A stretch of DNA of 64,000 nucleotides from Parabacteroides distasonis. GTDB taxonomy: Bacteria; Bacteroidota; Bacteroidia; Bacteroidales; Tannerellaceae. Under the pieces are notes generated by a model. That model had not been told where the DNA came from. It saw nothing but the letters and a program-made list of their open reading frames with translations, and did not search any database. Of the stretch, positions 16,573-25,688 are shown piece after piece (the first letter of the stretch is position 1; every line of letters starts with the position of its first letter). The stretch is taken from contig NZ_SRYM01000019.1 in the NCBI RefSeq assembly GCF_004793765.1, positions 1-64,000 of the forward strand. The letters run 5' to 3'. The translations under genes and the position numbers were made by a program.

Positions 16573-16652
16573 CGCCGTGAACTGTATAAACCACGCCGTG
16601 GAATGTGCAGACCACGCCTTGGTTTATACAGTTCACGGCATGGTTTATAGAA
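16573..16652. repeat. 21-bp tandem array with palindromic units (array B)
   Basis: This array matches array A in unit, period and entry sequence (TTCTTAAATCAGCGCCGTG against TTTCTAAATCATCGCCGTG). Within it CCGTGAACTGTATAAACCA (16575-16593) is repeated as its exact reverse complement at 16620-16638, a perfect 19-bp inverted repeat with a 26-nt centre. It lies between the beta-propeller gene and the patatin promoter. The rest of 16318-16714 shows nothing else I can support. Confidence 0.65.
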
Positions 16653-16714
16653 TAGATGAGATAGCGATAAACTTTATATATAGGTAAACATACGTTTTAT
16701 TCTAGATGAATCCG

Positions 16715-16745
16715 TTTGCGTTTTCGAGTAAACCAGCTACATTTG
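16715..16745 (+). promoter_or_regulatory. promoter of the patatin gene
   Basis: TTTG (16715-16718), a 19-bp spacer and TACATTTG (16738-16745) fit the Bacteroidetes consensus; the ATG follows 17 bp later, so the leader is very short. Confidence 0.75.
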
Positions 16746-16762
16746 CCGGAAAGAATATCTAG

Positions 16763-18967
16763 ATGAGGAAGTTCCTTTTATTGTGGTTGGTTGGGTTGAT
16801 GTTGGTGCCTTCTGTGATGGCTGAGCGGAAAAAGGTTGGCTTGGTGCTGGGAGGCGGTGGAGCGAAAGGTGTCGCTCATATCGGGGTGTTGAAGGTATTG
16901 GAGGAGGCCGGCATCCCGATTGATTATATTGCCGGAACCAGTATGGGAGCCATCGTTGGTGGCTTGTATTCCGTTGGCTATACTGCCGCTGAGATCGATA
17001 GCATGGTACGTTGGCAGGATTGGAGCATGTTGCTAAGTGACCGTGTGAAACGTAGTAACCTTACTTTTCCGGAGAAAGAGAATTCCGAGCGATATGTCTT
17101 TTCCCTTCCTTTTGGCCGGAGTAAAAAAGAGATAACGATCCAAGGGATGATAAAAGGTCAAAATCTCCAGAACCTTTTCTCTGATTTAACGATCGGTTAT
17201 CATGATTCCGTGGACTTCAATCAATTGAATATACCTTTCGCTTGTGTGGCGTTGAATGTGGTGGACGGGCAAGAATATGTTTTCCATCATGGAAGTCTTC
17301 CGTTGGCTATGCGTGCCAGTATGGCGATTCCTGCCGTGTTTGCGCCGGTACGTTTGGATAGCATGGTGTTGGTAGATGGTGGGATCAAGAATAACTATCC
17401 GGCGGATGTCGCACGGGATATGGGGGCGGATATCATTATTGGCGTAGATCTGGGTACTAGCGACTTGAAACAGTTGGAGCGGATAAATACCCCTTGGGAT
17501 ATCGTAGGGCAGATCATCGCCTTGCATGGTTATGAGAAATACGGACCGAATAAGGAACAGACCGATCTGTTGTTCCGCCCGAATACAGACCCTTATAATT
17601 CCGCTAGTTTTGGGGAGACGGCCCTGGATACCTTGATTGACCGGGGTGAGCAAGTCGCCCGCAAGCAATGGGATGAGATTCTTGCCTTAAAGAAGAAGAT
17701 TGGTTTATCCGATAGTTCGGATATGCACCGAAAGAGATTAGTACATTCCTATCCGGTAGCCCCTACCGATACGTTTCATATCCGGCGTGTCTTGTTTGAA
17801 GGTATAGATCCTCGTGATGAGAAATGGTTGACGCAAATCAGTGGCTTGAAAGAGAATAGCTTGCTTACCGTGAAGAAATTGCAGGAAGCCATGTCTATCG
17901 TGATCGGTACAAACCTTTACTCGAATGTAAGCTATAAATTAGTCGGCGAGAGGCAGGAGGATTTGGTGCTTACGGTACAGGAAAAATCAAATAGCGCGAT
18001 TAATGTGGGCTTGAATTTTAATAGTGAGGATATCGTCGCCCTGTTGCTGAACGCAACTTTTGACAATCGGGCTCGTTACCATTCGAAGTTCTCCGTAACG
18101 GGAAGGATCGGGAAACGTATGTATGGGCGAGTGGACTATGCGATAGAGCGTAATCCCTTGCGTAACATCAACCTGTCTTACATGTTCACGTACCATGATC
18201 TCGACGTCTATAACCGGGGGGATAAAATCGTGAATACGACGTATCGCCATCATTTCGTGGAACTTGGATATTCGGACATGAACTGGCTGAATTTCAAGTT
18301 GAAGCTAGGAGCCCGTTATGAGTATTTTGATTATAACTCATTCCTTTATACGGCGGAAAACCAAAAGTATCAAGTAAAACCGGAAGGCTTTATCAGTTAC
18401 TTCGCTCAGGCCCATCTGGAAACCTTGGACCGCCGTTACTTCCCGAGTAAAGGCGTTTCTCTGCAAGCGGATTATTCCATTTATACGGATAACTTCGTGA
18501 CTTATAAGGGACATACCTTCTTCTCCGCTTTGAAACTCAGTTTCCTTTCAGTATTGCCGCTGACTACCCATTTGAGTCTGTTGCCGTCTATCGATGGTCG
18601 CGTGTTGATCGGGAAAGATCCGGCTTATCCCTTTTTGAATGTGGTGGGAGGCGATATGCCGGAAAGGTACCTTCCCCAGCAGTTACCGTTCGCGGGGATC
18701 AATCGGATGGAGATATTCGATAATTCCGTGGCGATCGTCCGTTTGAACTTACGTCAGCGTATCGGGCAGCGGCACTATATCTCATTGATAGCCAACTATG
18801 CGATCCATGAGGATAATTTCTTCGACCTGCTCAAGGGAGAAAGTGTATGGGGAGGCAGCATCGGTTATGCCTATAATAGTATGTTCGGTCCGATGAATAC
18901 GAACTTCGGATTGTCGAACCGGAATAATAACCTGCAATTTTATCTGAATCTGGGTTACAGTTTCTAA
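16763..18967 (+). CDS. patatin-like phospholipase with POTRA and outer-membrane barrel
   Basis: The 734-residue protein has a signal peptide (to about residue 20), a patatin domain at 24-300, a POTRA-like stretch at about 320-395, and a beta-barrel region to the end (final residue Phe in NLGYSF). Catalytic features are complete: oxyanion loop GGGGAKG at 30-36, Ser60 in GTSMG, and Asp205 in DGG. The build matches type Vd autotransporters such as PlpD and FplA, in which the barrel carries the lipase to the cell surface. It probably acts on phospholipids. It is transcribed alone or with the DUF2461 gene 37 bp downstream. Confidence 0.9.
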   Translation: MRKFLLLWLVGLMLVPSVMAERKKVGLVLGGGGAKGVAHIGVLKVLEEAGIPIDYIAGTSMGAIVGGLYSVGYTAAEIDSMVRWQDWSMLLSDRVKRSNLTFPEKENSERYVFSLPFGRSKKEITIQGMIKGQNLQNLFSDLTIGYHDSVDFNQLNIPFACVALNVVDGQEYVFHHGSLPLAMRASMAIPAVFAPVRLDSMVLVDGGIKNNYPADVARDMGADIIIGVDLGTSDLKQLERINTPWDIVGQIIALHGYEKYGPNKEQTDLLFRPNTDPYNSASFGETALDTLIDRGEQVARKQWDEILALKKKIGLSDSSDMHRKRLVHSYPVAPTDTFHIRRVLFEGIDPRDEKWLTQISGLKENSLLTVKKLQEAMSIVIGTNLYSNVSYKLVGERQEDLVLTVQEKSNSAINVGLNFNSEDIVALLLNATFDNRARYHSKFSVTGRIGKRMYGRVDYAIERNPLRNINLSYMFTYHDLDVYNRGDKIVNTTYRHHFVELGYSDMNWLNFKLKLGARYEYFDYNSFLYTAENQKYQVKPEGFISYFAQAHLETLDRRYFPSKGVSLQADYSIYTDNFVTYKGHTFFSALKLSFLSVLPLTTHLSLLPSIDGRVLIGKDPAYPFLNVVGGDMPERYLPQQLPFAGINRMEIFDNSVAIVRLNLRQRIGQRHYISLIANYAIHEDNFFDLLKGESVWGGSIGYAYNSMFGPMNTNFGLSNRNNNLQFYLNLGYSF

Positions 18968-19004
18968 TATTTCTTACATTTGTAAGGATTAAAAATAGAA
19001 AGTT

Positions 19005-19676
19005 ATGAATGAACAGATCATAGAGTTCTTGACAGAGTTGAGGAGCCATAACAATCGGGAATGGTTCCAAGACAATAAAAATCGTTACGATGCGCTACGT
19101 AAGGGGTTTATCGATGAGGTACAAGATTTAATAGGTCGTATCTCCTTATTCGATCCCGAGGTAGCCGGGTTGGAGGCGAAAGATTGTTTGTTCCGGATAT
19201 ACCGGGATATCCGTTTCTCTCCGGATAAGACTCCTTATAAATGTCATTTCGCCGCTTACATCTCCCAAGGTGGTCGTGCCAGCGAACGGGGTGGTTATTA
19301 TATCCATCTGGAGCCGGGAGGTTGCTTGCTTTCCGGAGGTGTATGGTGCCCGCCACCTGCGCTATTAAAGAAACTTCGTCAGGATATATACGATCATATC
19401 GAGGAATTTACGACTATTATCGAGGAACCTACATTTAAGAAAACATTCCCGGTGTTAGAGGGGGAGATGCTGAAACGCATGCCTGCCGGCTATCCAATGG
19501 ATTCCCCTTATGGTTATATCATGAAGCATAAGGATTTCAGCGTGGTGTCTTATAAGCCGGATAATTTCTTTTACGCTACGGATTGGATGGATAAGGCGGT
19601 GGATGACTTTAAATTGTTATTACCATTCAATCGTTTCTTAAACTATACGGTAGATGAATATCTAGGGAGAGTTTAA
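19005..19676 (+). CDS. DUF2461 family protein
   Basis: The 223-residue cytoplasmic protein matches the DUF2461 (TIGR02453) family: LTELRSHNNREWFQDNKNRY at the N-terminus, then LFRIYRDIRFSPDKTPYK and YYIHLEPGGCLLSGGVW. Family members are widespread and their biochemical activity is not established. It follows the patatin gene closely on the same strand. Confidence 0.88.
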   Translation: MNEQIIEFLTELRSHNNREWFQDNKNRYDALRKGFIDEVQDLIGRISLFDPEVAGLEAKDCLFRIYRDIRFSPDKTPYKCHFAAYISQGGRASERGGYYIHLEPGGCLLSGGVWCPPPALLKKLRQDIYDHIEEFTTIIEEPTFKKTFPVLEGEMLKRMPAGYPMDSPYGYIMKHKDFSVVSYKPDNFFYATDWMDKAVDDFKLLLPFNRFLNYTVDEYLGRV

Positions 19677-19687
19677 ATCTCCCTAGC

Positions 19688-20836
19688 CTAAGGAAGTAAG
19701 GCTGTTAGTTTCTCCAGCTGCGTCTTTAACTCTTCTTGGGTCGCCTTATCGGTTTCTGTCCGGTAGGCCGCCTGTAAGTTGGGTAAGAAAGGTAAGTAAT
19801 GGGTATCCGCTATATACCGGGCTGCCCGGATACGGACGGCGGGTGAAGCGTCATAAAGCAATCCTTGTACCCATCGTTTGGCGTCCCATGAATGATGTGC
19901 TTCCAGCCAATCCAAGGCGGCAACCTTTTGCTCGCTTTCTCCGCTTAAAAGGATTTGAAAGGCTTTTTCTTCCTGCTTTAAATCATCGGTAGCCATTAAT
20001 GATTCATGATTGAACAGGTCTGGACGTACGGCGGAGGATTGATAAGGGATAAAAGGCTTATTCAAGGTCCAACGTACCATCCGGGGGATCATCCACATCA
20101 TGCCGGGAGTACCTTCGGGGTGGGCGATGGAACTAAAAACACGCCCTTTCCCGTAGTTATTGGCTACGAAGAATGGCTTACCGTTTGTCATATTAGCCGG
20201 GGCGTTTCCTTCCTCATGCACATCGCTTTCCATGATGGCAAGCGTGTTGCTTTGGATCGTATCAGCCGGATTGTTTATAAATACCGGTCCCTCATAGTAA
20301 ATGACGAAACTCGTATCGCGGTCGGCTAATTCGGGGAATATCTTCTTACCCTCCTCGCATAAGGTGAATTTCGCTAATCCATGCCCTCGGTTGTCATGCT
20401 CGATGTCGATCGCTTGCTGTCCATTTAGCTGTATACAGGTGTAATCAGGAGTATTCGAGAATAGATAGGCTCCGGCACAGATCCCGACAGCCCCTTTACC
20501 TTTAGCGATGAAGTCCTTGATACGTTGTTGATTTAAGGTCCCTAGGTTTAAGTACTGACTTTTGCCACTTCCTCCCGGGATAATAATAGCGTCGATCGAA
20601 TCGAGCACATTATTAGCTATATCTGCTGTAGTAATGGTACATACCTCCATTTCCGGGTCCAGCCGGATAGCGGCGACAGTTTCCCAAATACAGGTCTGTG
20701 CTCCTCCATGCCCATCGAATACACCCACCTTTATCGGCTGAGTACTAATCTCTTTTTTCGTGCTCTTGTTTTCCGGCACTGAGCACTGAACGCATAAAGC
20801 CAGATAGGCAAGAAATAAGATGGCGGTCGTTTTCAT
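19688..20836 (-). CDS. lipoprotein with BPL-N/GATase1-like and HEAT-like domains
   Basis: From the ATG at 20834-20836 the protein has 382 residues, with a lipoprotein signal (ALCVQC, about residues 10-15). The longer in-frame ORF starts upstream of the TACCTTTG promoter box at 20887-20894, so it is not used. Residues about 30-250 form a class I amidotransferase-like fold of the BPL-N type, with the nucleophile elbow GICAGAYLF. The last 100 residues look like HEAT repeats (QKVAALDWLEAHHSWDAKRW, then SPAVRIRAARYIAD). Export and this pairing suggest an envelope role rather than biotin ligation. The substrate is unknown. Confidence 0.75.
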   Translation of the reverse strand: MKTTAILFLAYLALCVQCSVPENKSTKKEISTQPIKVGVFDGHGGAQTCIWETVAAIRLDPEMEVCTITTADIANNVLDSIDAIIIPGGSGKSQYLNLGTLNQQRIKDFIAKGKGAVGICAGAYLFSNTPDYTCIQLNGQQAIDIEHDNRGHGLAKFTLCEEGKKIFPELADRDTSFVIYYEGPVFINNPADTIQSNTLAIMESDVHEEGNAPANMTNGKPFFVANNYGKGRVFSSIAHPEGTPGMMWMIPRMVRWTLNKPFIPYQSSAVRPDLFNHESLMATDDLKQEEKAFQILLSGESEQKVAALDWLEAHHSWDAKRWVQGLLYDASPAVRIRAARYIADTHYLPFLPNLQAAYRTETDKATQEELKTQLEKLTALLP

Positions 20837-21188
20837 TTTACGGAGGATTTTAGGTTCTGTAGAATTCAATTTGCATTCTACCTTCGCAAAGGTAAGAATA
20901 TATTTATTAATCAATAGATTTTTAATTTATTAAAAAAGCGGTGTCTAAAGTTTTCTTTTGAAAGTTACATCCGGCTGGTGGTAAATAATAGATATTTAAA
21001 AATCGGGGGAACTTACGATTTGGTTTACAATATGTCAGTAAACATAGGGGAATCGAAGGGAATGAAGGTCTTGAATGTGTTAAATATTGTGATATTGCTA
21101 ACGATTTGTCACTTTGCTTTTGGTGATTGTCGGGAAACTTCCTTACTTTGCGGTACAAAATGATAGTAACCTTATAAATTAAAATAGT

Positions 21189-21599
21189 ATGAAGACATCA
21201 GTTTGGGGTAAAAGTATTCTTGCGCTAGTTTTTACTTTCATGTGTAGTTTAGCGATAAGCGCAGCGTCTCCTAAAGATTATCTATATGATACAAAAGAGG
21301 AGAATGGTAAGATTATCTCTAAAGTGGTATTCTTACAGGAAAACGGACTGTTGAACAAACAGGTAAGATATGAGTTCCAGTACAACGAGAACGGCAAGGT
21401 TTCCGAGAAGAAAGCGTTTCGTTGGGATCGGACAAACGACGAATGGGTTCCATTCTATCAGATCACTTATCAATATGATGATCAAAGTGGAGAGATAAAG
21501 ACAAATTACGGTATGTGGGATAAGAAAAAGAAAAACTTTAGCTTAAATGTCCAGAACATGATTATCCCGAGTACTAATTACGAAGAAATTTTCTCATAA
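21189..21599 (+). CDS. DUF3836 family exported protein
   Basis: The 136-residue protein has a signal peptide (FTFMCSLAISAAS, cleavage near residue 26), then the repeated pattern ENGKIISKVVF, YEFQYNENGKVSEKKAF and ITYQYDDQSGEIK, typical of DUF3836, a family known almost only from Bacteroides and relatives. The function is unknown. A TACTTTG box at 21142-21148 could be its promoter. It converges on the TrpB-like gene. Confidence 0.75.
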   Translation: MKTSVWGKSILALVFTFMCSLAISAASPKDYLYDTKEENGKIISKVVFLQENGLLNKQVRYEFQYNENGKVSEKKAFRWDRTNDEWVPFYQITYQYDDQSGEIKTNYGMWDKKKKNFSLNVQNMIIPSTNYEEIFS

Positions 21600-21639
21600 T
21601 ACATACTTTAAATTAAGACTTTCATAGACAAATAGGGGA

Positions 21640-21664
21640 AAGGGGCGATTTGGTATCGCCCCTT
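21640..21664. terminator. bidirectional terminator
   Basis: AAGGGGCGAT and ATCGCCCCTT form a 10-bp stem around TTGGT, with A and T runs outside, between two convergent genes. Confidence 0.8.
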
Positions 21665-21676
21665 TTCTTGTTTTTA

Positions 21677-23038
21677 TCAGATGATTTTCTCCAAATCTTT
21701 CAAATTGTTAGCTACTTCCTCATCCGTTACCTCATAGTTTGTTAGATCACCGGATAGATATTGGTCGTAGGCGGCCATATCGATCAAGCCGTGCCCCGAT
21801 AAGTTGAACAAGATCGTACGAGGTTTACCTTCGATCTTGGCTTGCTCTGCCTCATGGATAGCCGCGGCGATAGCGTGGGATGATTCCGGGGCCGGTATGA
21901 TTCCTTCCGCTTGTGCGAATAAGGTAGCGGCCTTGAAGGTATCCAATTGCTTGATATCCACGGCGCTCATCAATTCGTCTTTCATCAACTGGCTGACGAT
22001 GGAGCCGGCGCCATGATAACGCAAACCTCCCGCATGGATATTCGCTGGAGAGAAATTATGTCCCAACGTGAACATCGGGATTAATGGGGTATAGCCTGCC
22101 TCATCTCCGAAGTCATATTGGAATTGCCCTCTTGTAAGTTTCGGGCAAGATGCCGGTTCCGCCGCTATAACCCGGATATCCTTACCTTCCGTTAGTTTAT
22201 GGCGCAGGAATGGGAATGTGATACCGGAGAAGTTGGAACCACCACCGAAACAACCGATAACGACATCGGGGTATTCGCCAGCCATTTCCATTTGTTTCTC
22301 AGCTTCCAGTCCGATAACGGTCTGATGCAGCATAACGTGGTTTAATACGCTACCTAATGTATATTTACAGTTCGGTGTCTGCATGGCCAGCTCTACCGCC
22401 TCGGAGATGGCGGTACCTAGACTACCTTGATAATTAGGATGGTCTGTCAAGATCTTACGTCCGGCTTTCGTACTCATACTCGGGGAGGCAACAACTTGTG
22501 CTCCGAAAGTCTGCATGATCGAACGACGGTAGGGCTTCTGGTGGTAACTAACCTTTACCATATAAACGGCAAGTTCCAAGCCGAAAGCTTTTGCCGCATA
22601 AGAAAGAGCGGCACCCCATTGTCCGGCGCCTGTCTCGGTCGTGATATTTGTCGTACCCTCTTGTTTACAATAATAAGCCTGAGCCAAGGCCGAATTCAAC
22701 TTATGTGAACCGATCGGGCTTACACTCTCGTTCTTGAAATAGATATGAGCGGGCGTATCCAGCGCTTTTTCCAATCCAGTGGCACGAACCAACGGAGTCG
22801 GTCGCCATACCTTATAAAGCTCGCGTACTTCATCGGGGATCTCGATCCATGTGTCTGTCGTGTTCATTTCTTGATGAGAGACGCCTTTCGAGAATAGAGG
22901 ATATAAATCTTCCTCCTTTAAGGGCTGTTTAGTTTGTGGATTTAAGATCGGCAGCGGTTTGTTCTTCATATCCGCTACGATATTATACCATGCCGTAGGT
23001 ATATCTTTTTCTTCTAGCAAAAACTTTTTAGTACTCAT
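21677..23038 (-). CDS. TrpB2-like PLP-dependent enzyme (tryptophan synthase beta homologue)
   Basis: The 453-residue protein belongs to the longer TrpB2 group. The PLP lysine is in GSHKLNSALAQ near residue 113, the phosphate loop is GCFGGGSNFSG near residue 238, and the C-terminus has LFNLSGHG. TrpB makes tryptophan from indole and serine. There is no trpA or other trp gene beside it, so it may salvage indole or use another partner. It is transcribed alone. Confidence 0.9.
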   Translation of the reverse strand: MSTKKFLLEEKDIPTAWYNIVADMKNKPLPILNPQTKQPLKEEDLYPLFSKGVSHQEMNTTDTWIEIPDEVRELYKVWRPTPLVRATGLEKALDTPAHIYFKNESVSPIGSHKLNSALAQAYYCKQEGTTNITTETGAGQWGAALSYAAKAFGLELAVYMVKVSYHQKPYRRSIMQTFGAQVVASPSMSTKAGRKILTDHPNYQGSLGTAISEAVELAMQTPNCKYTLGSVLNHVMLHQTVIGLEAEKQMEMAGEYPDVVIGCFGGGSNFSGITFPFLRHKLTEGKDIRVIAAEPASCPKLTRGQFQYDFGDEAGYTPLIPMFTLGHNFSPANIHAGGLRYHGAGSIVSQLMKDELMSAVDIKQLDTFKAATLFAQAEGIIPAPESSHAIAAAIHEAEQAKIEGKPRTILFNLSGHGLIDMAAYDQYLSGDLTNYEVTDEEVANNLKDLEKII

Positions 23039-23197
23039 TTTCTTTATCTGGTGTTTACAATATTAATCTAATTTGACCTTTAAGGCTTACAACTTGGAAG
23101 CAAAGGAACAAATAATATTTCGTTTCTTCAAATTGAATCCATAAAAATATATACATTCGCGGCTTATAAGGTAAGAAAAATAACAAACTGAATTATA

Positions 23198-24427
23198 ATG
23201 AGACGGATTACCCTGTTGCTCGTGGGGATGCTAGCCTTATTTTCTACGACAGCGCAAAGAAAAAACTTCACTTACAAATTCTACGGCTTCGTCCGTGGAG
23301 ATCTTTTCTACAATTCCCGGGCTAATATGGCTCCGATCGATGGGAACTTTTATCTCTATCCTTTGGATAAGAGTTTTGATGCGGATGGCAAGGATTTGAA
23401 CGCCACGCCGAATGGCAGTTTCTATACGTTCACTTCCCGCTTGGGCTTGGACGTGACGGGTCCCGATATCGGCAAGGCTCGTTCCTCCGCTAAGATAGAG
23501 ACGGACTTTGGCGGTTTTTCCGGTAGTAATACGATGTTACGTATCCGGCAGGCATACGTAAACTTGGATTGGGGAAAATCGGCGGTATTAGTAGGGATCA
23601 CGTGGCATCCCTTGTTTGGCGCCGTGATGCCGGATGTCTTGAATCTTTCCACCGGAGCGCCGTTCCAGCCTTTCAACCGTAGCCCTCAGATCCGTTACCA
23701 GTATAAGGCGAATAGCCGGGTACAATTGACGGCTTCCGTGTTGTGGCAATTACAATACCTTTCCAGCGGACCGAAAGGAATGAGTGAGGATTATATCAAG
23801 AATAGTTGTATTCCGGAGATATTCGTGGGGGCGGATTTTACCCCTGCTGATGGCTGGTTGATGGGTCTCGGCGCTCATATGATCTCCTTGAAACCCCGTA
23901 CTTCCACGGAATGGAAGGAGCAAACTTTTAAGGTGAACGAGCGAATGACCGCATTCTCTTACGAGGCACATTTGAAGTATAGCGGAAGATACTATACCTT
24001 TGCGGCGAAAACCTTGATGGCCTCAGCCTTGGATCATACCGCTTTATTGGGCGGTTACGGGGTGAGCTCGGTGGACTCCCGTACGGGCGAACAGGGATAT
24101 ACGCCTTTTCGCCATTCTACGACATGGGTGAATTTCGCCTACGGAACGAAATGGAGACCGGGAGTTTTCGTCGGATATACGAAGAATTTGGGAACCGGGA
24201 AGTCCTTGGTCTCAGCGGATAAGGTGTATGGTATGGGATTGGATATCGATCAATTAATAACCGTCAGCTTAAACGTATCGTATAATTTACCGCATTGGAA
24301 GTTCGGCTTCGAGTATTGTCCGGCGACAGCTTATTATGGCACGACCGACCTAGAGAGCGGACGTATCGAGCAAACACATGCGATAACGAATCATCGTATA
24401 TTAGGTTTGATGATGTATTATTTTTAA
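23198..24427 (+). CDS. DcaP-like outer-membrane porin, first of a tandem pair
   Basis: The 409-residue protein has a signal peptide (cleavage near STTAQRK, residue 20), and the rest is strongly beta with alternating aromatics. FYGFVRGDLFYNSRAN, LDVTGPDIGKARSSAKIETDF and YVNLDWGKSAVLVGITWHPLFG fit DcaP-like trimeric porins. These allow small dicarboxylates or other solutes through the outer membrane. The second gene of the pair starts 17 bp after this one. The C-terminal residue is Phe, as usual for barrels. Confidence 0.8.
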   Translation: MRRITLLLVGMLALFSTTAQRKNFTYKFYGFVRGDLFYNSRANMAPIDGNFYLYPLDKSFDADGKDLNATPNGSFYTFTSRLGLDVTGPDIGKARSSAKIETDFGGFSGSNTMLRIRQAYVNLDWGKSAVLVGITWHPLFGAVMPDVLNLSTGAPFQPFNRSPQIRYQYKANSRVQLTASVLWQLQYLSSGPKGMSEDYIKNSCIPEIFVGADFTPADGWLMGLGAHMISLKPRTSTEWKEQTFKVNERMTAFSYEAHLKYSGRYYTFAAKTLMASALDHTALLGGYGVSSVDSRTGEQGYTPFRHSTTWVNFAYGTKWRPGVFVGYTKNLGTGKSLVSADKVYGMGLDIDQLITVSLNVSYNLPHWKFGFEYCPATAYYGTTDLESGRIEQTHAITNHRILGLMMYYF

Positions 24428-24443
24428 AGATAGATTGACCGGA

Positions 24444-25670
24444 ATGGAAATGAAACGCAACTTGCTTCTTTTGATCGGCCTATGTATGGCGGTATGCGTA
24501 CAGGCGCAAAAGAAAAACTTCTCTTACAAATTTTACGGACAGGTACGTGGAGACTTGTTCTATAATTCCCGTGCGAACGCCGAGATCGTGGATGGTTTGT
24601 TCCACCTATATCCGAAGGACGTGGCGTTGGATGCGGATGGCAAGGACTTGAACGCTAGTCCGAACGGTAGTTTTTACCTGCTTTACTCCCGTTTGGGAAT
24701 CGATGTACAAGGACCGAAGGTTGGTTCGGCCAAGACTTCCTTGAAACTGGAGGCCGATTTCCGGGGTTCGGGTAGCAATTGGGCGGTACTCCGTATCCGT
24801 CACGCCTATGTGAATCTGGATTGGGGCAAGTCCGCTGTCTTGATCGGACAGACGTGGCATCCTCTATTTGGCGAGGTCTTTCCACAGATGTTGAATCTTT
24901 CTACCGGCGCCCCGTTCCAGCCCTTTAACCGCAGCCCGCAAATTCGTTATCGTTATACGGACAATGGATGGCAATTGACCGGCTCGGTTCTATGGCAGTT
25001 GCAATATCTATCGGCCGGACCGAATGGAAAGAGTGAGGAATATATCAAGAATAGTTGCGTACCGGAAGTCTATCTCGGGGTGGATTATAAGAAACCCGGT
25101 TGGCAGGTAGGAGCCGGTATGGAAATCTTGTCGTTAGTGCCGAGAACGCAGAACGAGGTGGATGGCAAGATTTATAAAGTCAGCGAGCGGGTTACTTCCG
25201 TATCCGGCGAGGCGCACGTGAAATATCAGGACGCGAATTGGTTGGTGATGGCGAAAACATTGCTGGCTTCTAACTTGACGCAAACTTGTATGTTGGGTGG
25301 TTACGGCGTCACCTCTATCGACCCACGTACCGGCGAACAGGAATATTCGCCGTATCTCTTCTCCACTTCTTGGTTGAATATCGTGTATGGTAAGAAATGG
25401 AAACCGGGTTTGTTCTTAGGCTATTTGAAGAACTTGGGAGCGAATGAGGCACTGGTAGGCAAAACCTATGGCGTAGGTCTGGACGTAGATCAGGTATTTA
25501 CGACCAACCTGCAACTTTCGTATAACCTCTCGCACTGGAAACTGGGTGTCGAATACAGCCCTTCCATCGCTTGGTATGGTAATGTAGACTTGCAAGACGG
25601 TGGACGGATTCATGACACGCACTCGGTAACTAATCATCGGATATTGGGCGTATTGATTTATATGTTTTAA
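24444..25670 (+). CDS. DcaP-like outer-membrane porin, second of a tandem pair
   Basis: From the ATG at 24444 the protein has 408 residues and a signal ending near VCVQAQKK. It is a paralogue of the gene before it, with well over half the positions shared by eye (FYGQVRGDLFYNSRAN, ALDADGKDLNASPNGSFY, SAVLIGQTWHPLFG). An upstream in-frame TTG at 24435 is a less likely start. The last residues are IYMF. The two probably arose by duplication and form one transcript with the reductase gene 18 bp downstream. Confidence 0.8.
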   Translation: MEMKRNLLLLIGLCMAVCVQAQKKNFSYKFYGQVRGDLFYNSRANAEIVDGLFHLYPKDVALDADGKDLNASPNGSFYLLYSRLGIDVQGPKVGSAKTSLKLEADFRGSGSNWAVLRIRHAYVNLDWGKSAVLIGQTWHPLFGEVFPQMLNLSTGAPFQPFNRSPQIRYRYTDNGWQLTGSVLWQLQYLSAGPNGKSEEYIKNSCVPEVYLGVDYKKPGWQVGAGMEILSLVPRTQNEVDGKIYKVSERVTSVSGEAHVKYQDANWLVMAKTLLASNLTQTCMLGGYGVTSIDPRTGEQEYSPYLFSTSWLNIVYGKKWKPGLFLGYLKNLGANEALVGKTYGVGLDVDQVFTTNLQLSYNLSHWKLGVEYSPSIAWYGNVDLQDGGRIHDTHSVTNHRILGVLIYMF

Positions 25671-25688
25671 TTAAGACGAAAGAAGATC

